Below, piece by piece: positions 1 to 10,860 of a stretch of 64,000 nt of DNA. Origin of the DNA: Allium sativum (lineage: Eukaryota; Streptophyta; Magnoliopsida; Asparagales; Amaryllidaceae). Both the position numbers and the translations under genes were made by a program. The stretch covers positions 628,434,786 through 628,498,785 of the forward strand of contig CM060915.1 of the NCBI GenBank assembly GCA_030737875.1, in the 5' to 3' direction. The notes beneath the pieces are model-generated. The model searched no databases and was not told the DNA's origin. It saw only the letters and a list, made by a program, of their open reading frames with translations. Positions within the stretch are counted from its first letter, which is position 1, and each line of letters begins with the position of its first letter.

Positions 1-318
1 ACAGAAGGGGGGCACGATCGATGCCGCCGCCCCCCTCCCCCGATGAGCCGCCGCGCCCCAGGGCGGCGCAGCCCCCACATGTCGCCCTCCCTCCTCTTCT
101 TTCCCCTCCCTTCTTCTTCCTCCTCCCCTCTGCTCTTCATTGACTGCAACGCCAGACCCCCCCCTTCGGCAAACCGCCGCCGTGCGAGGCACCGCCCCCC
201 CCCCCCTCGCTGCCTCTCCGCGCCACGATACCCCCCTGCTGCCTCTCCGCGCCACGATACCCCCCCCAAACCTCGGCGACGCTGCAAAATCCTCCCCCCC
301 ATCTCTCTGCAAATCACT
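1..318 (+). other. C-rich leader (putative first exon) of family A LTR, with splice donor
   Basis: This island of C runs and CCTCCC/CTCTCC tracts stands in otherwise AT-rich DNA. It occurs at the same place in all four A LTRs. It ends in CACTGTAAGTTTTC, a good plant 5' splice site (GT at 319-320). It lies downstream of the putative promoter (seen complete at 7075-7200 in the next LTR), so it would be the transcribed leader. Reading frames through it shift between copies with C-run length, so a conserved protein is unlikely. Confidence 0.5.
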
Positions 319-504
319 GTAAGTTTTCTTTTTGTGTTTTATTGTTTTATTTTATTTTTCTTTTCTCTTTTTAAATATATATTTATATGTATAGTTTTAA
401 AAACTGATTTTCTTTATAATGAAAATATAAAGATATGAATTTTTGAAAAGGAAAATATACATGGTTTTGAAATAAAAACAAGATTTTTGTAGTGTAATCA
501 TCGA

Positions 505-776
505 AGGAAAAATTCGAAGTAAAAATTCGATTTTTTTTATATTGAATAGCGAAGTAAAAAATTCGATTTTTTTTATATTGAATAGCAAAGTAAAAATTCG
601 ATTTTTATATATTGAATAGCGAAGTAAAAATTCATTTTTTTATATATTGAATAACGAAGTAAAAATTCGATTTTTTATATTGAATAGCGAAGTAAAAATT
701 CGATTTTTTTTATATTGAATAGCGAAGTAAAAATTCGATTTTCATATATTGAATAGCAAAGTAAAAATCCAATTTT
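505..776 (+). repeat. About 33-bp tandem array, A LTR
   Basis: About eight units of 31-35 bp, each with GAAGTAAAAATTCGATTTTT and then TATATTGAATAGC. Unit length varies mostly in the T run. The core AAAAAT-TCG-ATTTTT is a small inverted repeat. Equivalent arrays are at 7700-7965, 54940-55205 and 62135-62405. Confidence 0.8.
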
Positions 777-2255
777 TACATATGTAGCGAATACGGGCAA
801 CGAAATTGACAAAAGGCGAGCACAGCGAAGATTTTCTACAATAGAAGAGTCGCGGTATTGGATAGCTATCGGTGAGAATTTCTCACCTTACAATTTCATT
901 TTCTAGTTATATATATATATATATACTAGGATGCAGACGGTGTTTAGTAGCACCCGACACCCGTCATCCACAGACCATGGATGACTTGTTTGTTAAATTG
1001 TTTGGTTGTGTAGTTGGTTAGAGAATTTGAATTGAATTGTTTGGTAAAATGGAATGGATTAGATTGATGTGTCAATGGCGTGGGCCTTCACTAGACCGGG
1101 GATAAGGCTAGGCCTTGTCCAGTTCCTAGTATCGTGCCGTTATGCCGCCGAAATTTTCTAAAATAAGTTAGAAAAAAAATATCATTTTATTTAAAGAATG
1201 AACTGAATAGAAATTCATATGTTAAAATAAAATATTTGATCGTTAAAAATATAATTTTTAACGTGAATGTGAATAAATAAATATTCATTTACAAACCGGA
1301 CGGTTTGTTTATGTACACCTATTTGAAGGACATCGATTGGAACGATAAATTTTACACATCGCCCAACTGCACAAATAAAATATGTGTTTGATTGTTTGAA
1401 ACCCCACACGGGTGTTGGGATGAAATTTGAAGTTCACTCATCCTGATTGATTAAAATATGTCGATCGATTGATTGACAGGCTGTTATAAGCGTTAGATAT
1501 CTATATTTGATGCTTATACAGTGTAGTGCACTTTGGTAGATGGTTGATTGTTTATCAATGCTATTATATACATGTGTTGTATGGAATCCATATAATTAAC
1601 GTTATATGGTGATTGATTGGGCCTCATTCCAATCGGGACAACAATGAATATTATAAAAGAAAATTCATGTGTTGAATATAAAAATAGTCATGTGTTGACG
1701 ATGTTCATGTGTTGAGTGAAATATTTTATACAATGAAATTTACATCTTTATCATATTTAAAATTAGAACTACTTTACGGTTGAAGTCTAATTGAAAATCA
1801 AACGATAGATACCATAATTTTATAAAATATTTTACATAACAAAAATAGTGATGTGTTGACAGTACTCATGTGTTAAACGAAATATTTTAATAATAAAATT
1901 TGCATCTTTATCAATATGAAATAAAGGTTCATGTGTTGACAGTACTCATCCGTTGAGGTTAGTCATGTGTTGAACGAAATATTTTGATAATAAGAAATAT
2001 TTGAAACGAAATATTTGAAATAAGAAATATCAGAATAGGAAATATTTGAAAAAGAAATATTTTAAATAAGAAATATTTGAATAGGAAATGTTTGAAAAAG
2101 AAATATTTGAAATAGAATATTTGAAAATAGAAATATATGAAGCCGTGTTGATTAGATTGACGCCATTTTGACGTGAACGATATTTATATCGATTTTATTC
2201 ATTTTAAAATGAATATTGAAAAGTGATTTCGAAATCGAATATTTTGAAATGGAAT

Positions 2256-2445
2256 TAGATTTGAATTGAATAGAAAATGAATTTGATTTGAATTGAATAG
2301 AAAACGAATTTGAATTTGAATTGAATATATAACGAATTAGATTTGATTTGAATAGAAAACGAATTTGATTTGAATTGAATAGAAAACGAATTTGATTTGA
2401 ATTGAATAGAAAACGAATTTAAATTTGAATTGAAGGGAAATGAAT
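2256..2445 (+). repeat. 27-bp minisatellite (short version), A LTR
   Basis: Several units of GAATTTGATTTGAATTGAAT followed by AGAAAAC (27 bp), some degenerate. The equivalent place in family B carries a much longer array of a related 27-bp unit, so this looks like the unexpanded state. Homologous arrays are at 12574-12765, 56697-56885 and 63900-64000. Confidence 0.75.
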
Positions 2446-2599
2446 TTTTAAAACGAATTTTTAAGGAAGAATTCAATTTTGATTTGAATTGAAATGGAAG
2501 TTGAAATTGTGTTTGAAACGAATTTAAAAACTATTTATATAATTCGTTTCAAATAGAAATCGACGAAATATATCTTATATATATAATATAATCGCCTGA

Positions 2600-2830
2600 A
2601 TAGAACGCGCCGCGCCGCGGCAGTTCGCGAATTTCGACCATTAACTTCGAACAGACATTACGGGAGATCCGACCGTCGGATTCTCCTAAAACCGGAACTG
2701 TTGGGTTCGTATCGGAAAGAGCTTTCTAACGAATATTAGAAATTTGAAATCTAACGGTTGGATTTGGAGATACGTCCAAATCAAATTTGAAAAAGGTCGC
2801 TGTAAGTGCAGTTCGATGGCCGTTGATGGA
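2600..2830 (+). other. Second U3-like module inside the A LTR
   Basis: This segment runs parallel to the true LTR head near 6405-6605: a GCGCGG(C/T)AGTTCG box, then TCTTTCCAACGAAT versus GCTTTCTAACGAAT, then a GATA(T/C)GTCCA box, then GTCGCT, in the same order and spacing. It includes the hairpin GGAGATCCGAC / GTCGGATTCTCC at 2663-2686. The same module is at 12930-13165 and 57050-57280, and inverted in B at 18640-18875 and 27430-27665. I infer an ancient U3 duplication, or an LTR fused into an LTR. The similarity is clear by eye but diverged. Confidence 0.55.
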
Positions 2831-4716
2831 AATCGACTGTACAGGCCTTTATAAAATTATTAAAAATAGTAATAATTTGTGTAAAATCATAAGAAATGAT
2901 TTGGGAAAAATTGGGGTGAAAAACTCCATATTTGAAAAGATAAAAATAGATTTTTATCAAAATGAACTAGTTTTGAACTAAAATTAAAACCCATTTATTT
3001 TTAAATAAATAAATTGGATTTGAAATGGGTTTTAAATAGAATTGATTTGTGGGTTTGTCGTGAACTGTGTTTTAAATGACATTAGTTCTTTAACCCAGTA
3101 AAAGGAGTTTTAATGAATCTGCAATTAGATTGAAATGTGAATAGATAATCTAAATTATCAAATTTAGAAATTGGGCGAGAATGGAGTATCACCAGTTTTG
3201 CTCCAAAGCGATAGTTAAATCTTTAATTAGATTTGAACGTGAAATGGTAATAAATTTTACCGATAACACCATGGTGTTAGATATGGAGTATTACCATTTT
3301 TGCTTCATGGGATGAATAGGTTGGGATTGGGAAATAAAATAAATAATTACTTCGATGTGGTTCGCTAATCTCGACTAGTTTGGAAAACCATAAATTGGTT
3401 CGAAATGACATCCAAAGGAAGGTTAAAGGATAAATTTTAAAGAATTTATCTTGGATAAAATTAATGGGAACCTTTCCCTAAGAATGTGATTTTGTGAATA
3501 AAAGAATATTCTGAATTGGAATGAGGCGTATGTTGAGTTTGTGTAACATTTGTTTTGAATATACGTGGGTTGTTCGGAAAGTCCGGGTTTATACCCGTTC
3601 CGAATAACCGATTCGACGATATGTCGAAGATGAAGACGGTGGTTGAAGACCGGAAGTCTTCACATCGTTTGGGTGATTACTGATGATCTTGATTGGGTTG
3701 TACACCCAAGATGAGGGAATCAGTTGGTGGTCGTCCAAACGTACTTGGAGATCGATGGATATGCGAGGAAAGTGCCTCCGGTTTCGTTCAGACCCAGAAC
3801 GGACTTGTAAATGGATTGTGTGGCTGACATTGGATTTTATTTTGTGTTGATTGATTTCTATTAAATATACATCTGTTTGGCGGCGGACAATTTATTCTTT
3901 TGCTTAACGCCCTTCTCTGAGACGTACGAGCTCAGAGGTTGTATATCGATGGACATCAGTCGCATGGCATGAATTGCCTGTGTGGCACGCTAAGATGCAA
4001 TGATCAAGGCTTCTGTTGAAAAGCAAAGTCTTGTTGTTGATGATTAAAGCACAGCCTACGTGGCAGCTTTGTGTGTAGCGTGGATTCGCGAGCCTCACAC
4101 CTCGGTATGAGTCAAAAACGGGATAAGGACCCAAGGAGTGCATGACGTTTCTTTCTAGCTATGGTGGTGTCAGTGACTTACCAGCCCTGGCATTTATATC
4201 TATTTTTCACCTATGTGGTTGTTGGAATGCGAGGTGCCTCGATTATAGGTCTGTAAGGACCGGGAAACGTGTGTTCAGGAATAATTAATCCTCAAACGTA
4301 AGAGAGGACCGGCCTTGGAGGATCCAGGATTGCCCAGAGTGTGTAGTCCCGAGGCATTTGCTAGAGTGTCTCGAACGCGGAGAGGAGCTTGCCCCTTTGC
4401 CTCGACTCATGATGGAATCCAATTTCCAATACGTGATATTGCGGTTTTAATTGTAGAACTAGTATGGCGACATAGTAGATGGTAGCTAGGCCGCCTATGA
4501 TTGATATTTATGATTGAAATTGTTTTGACACTATACACCTATAATAGTATCAAATAATGTGTTTTAAACGTATCAAGCATGCTTTGGCTGTTATAAAGGA
4601 AAACCCTATCCTCCGGCTTGCGTTGCATTGTGTGATGGGACCTGGGTCTTATAACAGCTTCATATTTCTTTATTTAGCATTGCACTGTTTGTTCTATGCA
4701 CTGGTATTCTTGGGAG

Positions 4717-4746
4717 GAAACCTGTTCCGTGTTATACGGCGTGGTC
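4717..4746 (+). ncRNA. Conserved U5 hairpin element (A, copy 1)
   Basis: In most A copies the sequence reads ACCCG-TT-CCGT-GTTAT-ACGG-CGTGGT, which folds as a two-part stem. LTR1 has ACCTG, which weakens the lower stem by one pair. The element recurs in LTRs of A (15049-15074, 59157-59182), B (16212-16238, 25003-25029, minus), D (36108-36132, minus) and C (53104-53130). The upper stem is CCGT/ACGG in A and B but CCGC/GCGG in D, a compensatory change. It may be an RNA element such as a packaging or dimer signal; that role is inference. Confidence 0.45.
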
Positions 4747-4999
4747 CCTTGATTTACCTAACTTTAAATCCAATATTAATAACTGTTTTAGTTCTCACAC
4801 CAGTCACATGACTGACCTGGAGTTTATTGTTTTAACCTAAACTCTGGGTGCCCTTATTTTCTGCACGGGCAGCTAGTAGTTTTGGTTTTGCAGATTTATA
4901 TTCACAGGATCCTGGTTTACAGCTGGAACGATGCTCGGAAAGCTCTGTATCCGTATATCACCTTCAGTTGTGCTTTGTATTATTTTCCGCTGCTATGTA

Positions 5000-5110
5000 A
5001 TTTATTGTAATCTCTGATATTTATCAAATGTAATTTACTCATTTATACTCTGTATATTCTTGTAATCTGATGGAATTGTTGTAATAGCAATGAAATGTTC
5101 TTCCGCCTGC
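5000..5110 (+). terminator. Putative polyadenylation region of A LTR
   Basis: TGTAATTTATTGTAATCTCTG and later TGTAATAGCAATGAAATG form a U/A-rich plant-type far- and near-upstream context shortly before the LTR end. The same block is kept in every A, B and palindrome-arm tail, for example 10020-10095 and 15330-15430. No transcript evidence is available, so the exact site is unknown. Confidence 0.35.
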
Positions 5111-5176
5111 GTTCATTTGTGTGTTGTTCTCAAAGTATCCGCTCTTTCCTTCACGGGGAAGTTACGAGTTCTCACA

Positions 5177-6216
5177 TTTGGTATCAGAGCTTTGGTTTAC
5201 AGAGCTCGAGAACAAGACACATTAGAACTATACGAAAGAATTCATCAGATATTGGATTAGTAATATCCAGTTAGAATTACTCGTTAGAGATAGGATCAGT
5301 AGTATCCTAGAACGAGTGTGAAGAGTATATTTTTTTCAAATGAAAACAATTTTGTTTTGAAAATTTAAATCAATTCTACGTATTTGATTATTTATTTATT
5401 TTGAATATGGACAATCGAGTATATAAAGATTTTGCATATACGCGTCATGAACGTATATTCGAAGTTTTAATATACTGGATAGATATAGAATCATACGCTA
5501 GTGGCCCGAAGATGATTCTGATGGTTGAGTACTCGTCGTCAGAATTTATATTCGTGTGACGAAGGTGTGATATCTATATATTTCCATTAGACTGGTGTGA
5601 GAACCAAAACTTATATAGCTAGAATACATTGTTGTGATTTGGCATCAAAAACATGATTTTTGACTATATATCAAATTTATGAATTTGAAACGTTAAATTC
5701 ACTAATTGATTGATGGTTGTGTTGTTTGTTTATTTGTTTGATAAATTTTGAACCATTTAGCCTAATTGCATCAAATAGTGAATTGTATTGAAAATTGGTT
5801 GCATTTGCTTGCATATACATGTACTTACATTGAACAGGTCATAGCAAGGAGGCTAGAGCAGAGAATAAAATTTGTTTGCCCGACAAATAGGTACATGTTT
5901 ACTATAATTTACTGTTTTGTTTGGGTGATGATGATTTTATGAGCCTATTGGCTAGCCGCTTGGCTTTTCCTTTTTCTTTTTGAGATCAGAAGGCCTATAT
6001 GGCAATTTCGGGATTTTCCCATGGCTTCCGGTGCAGGGGAGGTTATGGAGAAATTTTTCGAAAATTTAGGGTGTTAGCCAAATTTTTGAAGAATTTGAAA
6101 ATTCTCAGAAACTGAAAAGTTAGAGAATGGAAGCCAGATCGAACATAGAGTTGATTAATCAAACCACTTTCGACTTTGTTCCTTTTCGGGGACGAAAAGT
6201 TTTAAGTGGGGGAGAT
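5177..6216 (+). other. Internal region of A-left, noncoding, with PBS and PPT
   Basis: The internal region is 1040 bp, exactly the length found in A-right (59615-60654). The PBS TGGTATCAGAGCTTTGG (5179-5195) fits the 3' end of initiator tRNA-Met. The PPT AAGTGGGGGAGA (6204-6215) sits 2 nt before the 3' LTR, preceded by TTTTCGGGGACGAAAAG (6183-6199), the same box as in D. Between them the sequence is AT-rich with stops in every frame and no recognisable gag. This is the minimum needed for reverse transcription. Confidence 0.9.
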
Positions 6217-7074
6217 TGTAATAACCCGAAAATCTGGGCCAGTTTAAAAATTTTATTTTGGCAATTATAGCGAATTTTGAATATTTAAAATAGATTATTT
6301 TAAATAAAATTGACGAGAAACTTATTTTGAATATAATTCGAATGTATATATTATACGCGTCGTCGTTAGAATATAAACAATTATATATAATTATAAAAGG
6401 AATTGAAAATAGCGCGGTAGTTCGATAATTCGATTTCAAACTTCAATTGAATGCACCGGGTGCAAAACAATCCGGATTTTAGTGAAACCAAAATTAATAG
6501 GATCTATTTGGGAATATCTTTCCAACGAATCCGACAAATCGAAATTTCATAGCGGGAATCAAAAGATATGTCCAGTTGAAAATTCTGAATAGTCGCTATG
6601 GAATTCAGGCCCTTAAAAATGGAAATTTTGCAAACGACCTCGGATTTCGACGAAACCACTTTTGTTGGGTCCGTGATGTCAAATTATTGCTAGATTCCAA
6701 ATTTCATAATTTTTCGAATCAATATGTGAGCGTGGCAAAGGAAAACGCGTTTGACCAGTTTTAGTTGATTTTAATCGACTGGAAAATGGCCATTTTTCCA
6801 ACGGTCTCAGAATTCGACGAAACTAGTTTTGTTAGGACCGTATCGTCAATACGAAGCTAGAAAATATTTTTCAGGAATTTGTAGAGTTAGTATGTGACCC
6901 CGGTAAATTGAAATGCGCGTTCAAATTCAATATATAGAGTTATATGTTGATTTTGACGAAAACTGATCGAAACGACCGAATCAGCTTGCGATACATATCC
7001 CATTGGGTTTGGAATGGGGGTAAAACGCTATAGACGACAGGCGGTGGGCCTCGTTTCGAGGTCGAAATAAAAAG

Positions 7075-7200
7075 TCAACTTTTAGTAAATAAAATAATTA
7101 AATAAATAAATAAATAAAAATTCTCTCTCCCTCCCCTTAATTCCCTCAGGCCCCCCTATCGTTCTATTCCAAAAGCAAAATAAAAAAATAAAAAAAGTAA
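7075..7200 (+). promoter_or_regulatory. Putative family A LTR promoter
   Basis: A run of AATAAAATAATTAAATAAAT is followed by a pyrimidine patch TTCTCTCTCCCTCCCCTT, then the C-rich leader. Plant promoters often have an AT-rich box and then a Y patch at the start site. Unlike B, C, D and the palindrome arms, no AAACCCTAA telo-box follows. Same arrangement at 54320-54430 and 61510-61630. Confidence 0.4.
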
Positions 7201-7204
7201 CAGA

Positions 7205-7519
7205 AGGGGGCGCGATCGATGCCGCTCCCCTCCCCCCCCCCCCCCCCCGATGAGTCGCCGCGCCCCAGGGCGGCGCATCCCCCACATGCCGCTCCCCCTC
7301 CTCTTCTTTCCCCTCCCTTCTTCTTCCTCCTCCCCCCTGCTCTTCCTCGACTGCAACGCCAGACCCCCCCCTTCGCCAAATCGCCGCCGCGCGAGGCACC
7401 CCCCACCCTCGCTGCCTCTCCGCACCACGATACCCCCCCTGCTGCCTCTCCGCGCCACGATAACCCCCCCAAACCTCGGCGACGCTGCAAAATCCCCCAC
7501 CATCTCTCTGCAAATCACT
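7205..7519 (+). other. C-rich leader, A-left 3' LTR
   Basis: Homologue of 1-318, with longer C runs near 7230-7250. The splice donor GTAAGT starts at 7520. The related leaders are 54430-54750 and 61630-61941. Confidence 0.5.
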
Positions 7520-7699
7520 GTAAGTTTTCTTTTTTTGTTTTATTTTATTTTTCTTTTCTCTTTTTAAATATATATTTATATGTATAGTTTTAAAAACTGA
7601 TTTTCTTTATAATGAAAATATAAAGATATGAATTTTTGAAAAGGAAAATATACATTGTTTTGAAATAAAAACAATATTTTTGTAGTGTAATCATAGAAG

Positions 7700-7965
7700 G
7701 AAAAATTCGAAGTAAAAATTCGATTTTTTTATATTGAATAGCGAAGTAAAAATTCGATTTTTTTTTATATTGAATAGCAAAGTAAAAATTCGATTTTTAT
7801 ATATTGAATAGCGAAGAAAAAATTCGATTTTTTATATATTGAATAGCGAAGTAAAAATTCGATTTTTTATATTGAATAGCGAAGTAAAAATTCAATTTTT
7901 TTTATATTGAATAGCGAAGTAAAAATTCGATTTTTATATATTGAATAGCAAAGTAAAAATCCAAT
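7700..7965 (+). repeat. About 33-bp tandem array, A-left 3' LTR
   Basis: Units of GAAGTAAAAATTCGATTTTT plus a TATATTGAATAGC spacer, as in the 5' LTR. Differences from that array are mainly T-run lengths and single bases, as expected for slippage. Confidence 0.78.
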
Positions 7966-8961
7966 TTTTACATATGTAGTGAATACGGGCAAAAAAATTG
8001 ACAAAAGGCGAGCACGGCGAAGATTTTCTACAATAGAAGAGTCGTGGTATTGGATAGCTATCGGTGAGAATTTCTCACCTTTCAATTTCATTTTCTAGTT
8101 ATATATATATATATACTAGGATGCAGACGGTGTTTAGTAGCACCCGACACCTGTCATCCACAGACCATGGATGACTTGTTTGTTAAATTGTTTGGTTGTG
8201 TAGTTGGTTAGAGAATTTGAATTGAATTGTTTGGTGAAATGGAATGGATTAGATTGATGTGTGAATGGCGTGGGCCTTCACTAGACCGGGGATAAGGCTA
8301 GGCCTTGTCCCGTTCCTAGTATCGTGTCGTTATGCCGCCGAAATTTTCTAAAATAAGTTAGAAAAAAAAATATCATTTTATTTAAAGAATGAACTGAATA
8401 GAAATTCATATGTTAAAATAAAATATTTGATCGTTAAAAATATATTTTTTAACGTGAATGTGAATAAATAAATATTCATTTACAAACCAGACGGTTTGTT
8501 TATGTACACCTATTTGAAGGACATTGATTGGGACGATAAATTTTACACATCGCCCAACTGCACAAATAAAATATGTGTTTGATTGTTTGAAACCCCACAC
8601 GGGTGTTGGGATGAAATTTGAAGTTCACTCATCCTGATTGATTAAAATATGTCGATCGATTGATTGACAGGCTGTTATAAGCGTTAGATATCTATATTTG
8701 ATGCTTATACAGTGTAGTGCACTTTGGTAGATGGTTGATTGTTTATCAATGCTATTATATACATGTGTTGTATGGAATCCATATAATTAACGTTATATGG
8801 TGATTGATTGGGCCTCATTCCAATCGGGACAACAATGAATATTATAAAAGAAAATTCATGTGTTGAATATAAAAATAGTCATGTGTTGACGATGTTCATG
8901 TGTTGAGTGAAATATTTTATACAATGAAATTTACATCTTTATCATATTTAAAATTAAAACT

Positions 8962-10170
8962 TGTAATAACCCGAAAATCTGGGCCAGTTTAAAATTTTTA
9001 TTTTGGCAATTTTAGCGAATTTTGAATATTTAAAATAGATAATTTTAAATAATATCAACGAGAAATTTGTTTTGAATATAATTCGAACGTATATATTATA
9101 TACGTCGTCGTTAGAATATAAATATTTATATATAATTATAAATAGAATGGAAAATGGCGCGGTAGTTCGATAATTCGATTTCAAACTTCAATTGAATGTA
9201 CCGGGTGCAAAACAATCCGGATTTTAGTGAAACCAAAAATAATGGATTCTAATTGTGACCATCTTTCCAACGAATCCGAAAAATCAAATTTTCATAGTGG
9301 GAATCAAAAGATATGTCCAGTTGAAAATTCTGAATAGTCGCTATGGAATTCAGGCCCTTAAAAATAGAAATTTTGTAAACGACCTCGGATTTCGACGAAA
9401 CCACTTTTGTTGGGTCCGTGGTGTAAAGTTATTGCTAGGTTTCAAATTTCATAATTTTTCGAATCAATATGTGAGCGTGGCAAAGGAAAACGCGTTTGAC
9501 CAGTTTCAGTTGATTTTAATCGACTGGAAAATGGCCATTTTTCCAACGGTCTCGGAATTCGACAAAACTAGTTTTGTTAGGACCGTATCGTCAATACGAA
9601 GCTAGAAAATATTTTTCGGGAATTTTTCGAGTTCGTATGTGACCCCGGTAATTTGAAATGTACGTTTAAAATTCAATATAATGATTTAAATGTAAATTCA
9701 ACGGAAACTGATTGTAACTATCGAATCAGCTTGCGATACATATCCCATTGTGTTCGGGATGGGGGTAATTAGCTAGGGACGATAGTCGGTCGGTTCGATT
9801 TGAAGTTCAAATGGAAAGTCAAATGTATGGAATTTAAAAAGGAATTAAATTAAAAACTATAAAACCCTAACATTTCCCCCGACCCTCTTCATTACAGAAA
9901 ACCCGTCACCCATACTTTTTCCGCCGCCTCCACCCTTCATAGCGATCGCCGTCGCCATCCACCCCACCCTGCCATGTCGCCTCCCCTCCGACACCCTCCC
10001 CCTCCACGTCTCTGATATTTCTGTGTAATATTCATTTATACTCTGTATATTCTTGTGGTCTGATGTATTGTTGTAATATACAATGAAATGTTCTTTTATA
10101 TGCGTTTTGTTGTGGCTTGTTCTCGAACTATCCGACACTTTCCTTTACGGGGAAGTTACTGGTTTTCACA
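8962..10170 (+). repeat. Left LTR arm of palindromic element (1209 bp)
   Basis: The head (8962-9860) matches the A and B U3. Then CTATAAAACCCTAA (9858-9870: TATA box overlapping a telo-box), a short GC-rich leader (9871-10012), and a tail of the A/B type ending GGTTTTCACA. The 4-6 kb of arrays found in A and B LTRs are absent, so this LTR is either a compact ancestor or a large internal deletion. Its tail is followed by TTGGTATCA, the start of a PBS. Confidence 0.85.
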
Positions 10171-10860
10171 GTTGGTATCAAACGCATGGAGTGAATTGCT
10201 TGTGTGGCATGCCTAAGTGGCAATTGATCGAGGCTTCTGTTGGAAAGCAAAGTCTTGTGGTGATGATCAAAGCACGGCCTTTGTGGCGTAGCTTTGTGTA
10301 ACGTTTACTTCGCGAGTTTCACACCCGGTATGAACCAAAAACGGGAGATGGACCTCAGGGAGGACTTGCGTTTCTTTCTAGCTAAAAGTGGCGTCAGTGG
10401 TTTTACACGCCCTGAAGAGTTTGACTAATGTGGTTGTTGCTGTTGCGAGGCGCCTCGGTTTGATCGGACGATCCGGGTCCGATGGAGTCATTCGTTGGCT
10501 CGTTTGCGCCCCAAAGGGCGGGGAGACGTATTGTTCAGGCATAATAATCCACATCGGTGGACCGGCCCTGACGATCCAGGGGGCAGTTGCGGCTGTTCCT
10601 GAGACATGGTAGGCTAGATTGTCTCGAATCGGTAGAGGACGATCCCTGGCCTCGGTTCATAGACGGAAATCCAATTTCCAAATACGTGACTTTGCGGTTT
10701 TATTTGTAAACCTATATATGGTGACATAGTGGGATGGGGCGCTCATGCCGCCTATGATTGATACTTATGATTTGAAGTTGTTTTATACACTATGCACTTA
10801 TAATAGTATCAAACGATTTGTTAGATATGAAGTATTACCAGTTTTACTTCATGGGATGAC
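10171..10860 (+). other. Rearranged centre of palindromic element
   Basis: It begins TTGGTATCA (PBS start) and switches at TATCA into a 0.64-kb piece of B-like LTR body (the equivalent of B 17035 down to 16390, minus strand). Near 10820 it jumps back to an upstream LTR piece (equivalent of about 17790-17750) and ends in AC before the inverted TGTGAAAACC. It has no gag or pol. Junctions show 3-5 nt microhomology, as expected from template switching. Confidence 0.75.

Larger units (their letters stand above)
1..5176 (+). repeat. 5' LTR of A-left (partial)
   Basis: This matches A-right LTR positions 54430-59614 almost base for base, so about 981 bp of its head lie outside the window. It ends in TTCTCACA directly before the PBS. 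Contents in order: C-rich leader (1-318), about 33-bp tandem array (505-776), a TA microsatellite (907-925), an AT-rich body with many short hairpins (840-1640), a zone of repeated CATGTGTTGA and AAATATTTGAAA motifs (1650-2130), a 27-bp array (2256-2445), a second U3-like module (2600-2830), then the conserved U5-like zone (3900-5176). No coding sequence is evident. Open frames here come from low-complexity or AT-rich DNA. Confidence 0.9.

Noticed and set aside
4557..4811. 84-codon frame starting MCFKRIKH, repeated in other A LTRs (14886-15140, 58995-59249)
   Set aside because: It overlaps the conserved U5 hairpin zone. The B counterparts shift frame and lose the ends. RNA-level conservation explains it better than a protein.
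7082..7587. Long overlapping frames on both strands of the C-rich leader
   Set aside because: Proline/arginine/glycine-rich frames on both strands of C runs, differing between the four copies with run length.
9857..10138. 93-codon frame on the minus strand of the left palindrome arm, mirrored at 10894-11175
   Set aside because: It is antisense to the LTR transcript and crosses the TATA/telo-box. It is kept in both arms only because the arms are near-identical.
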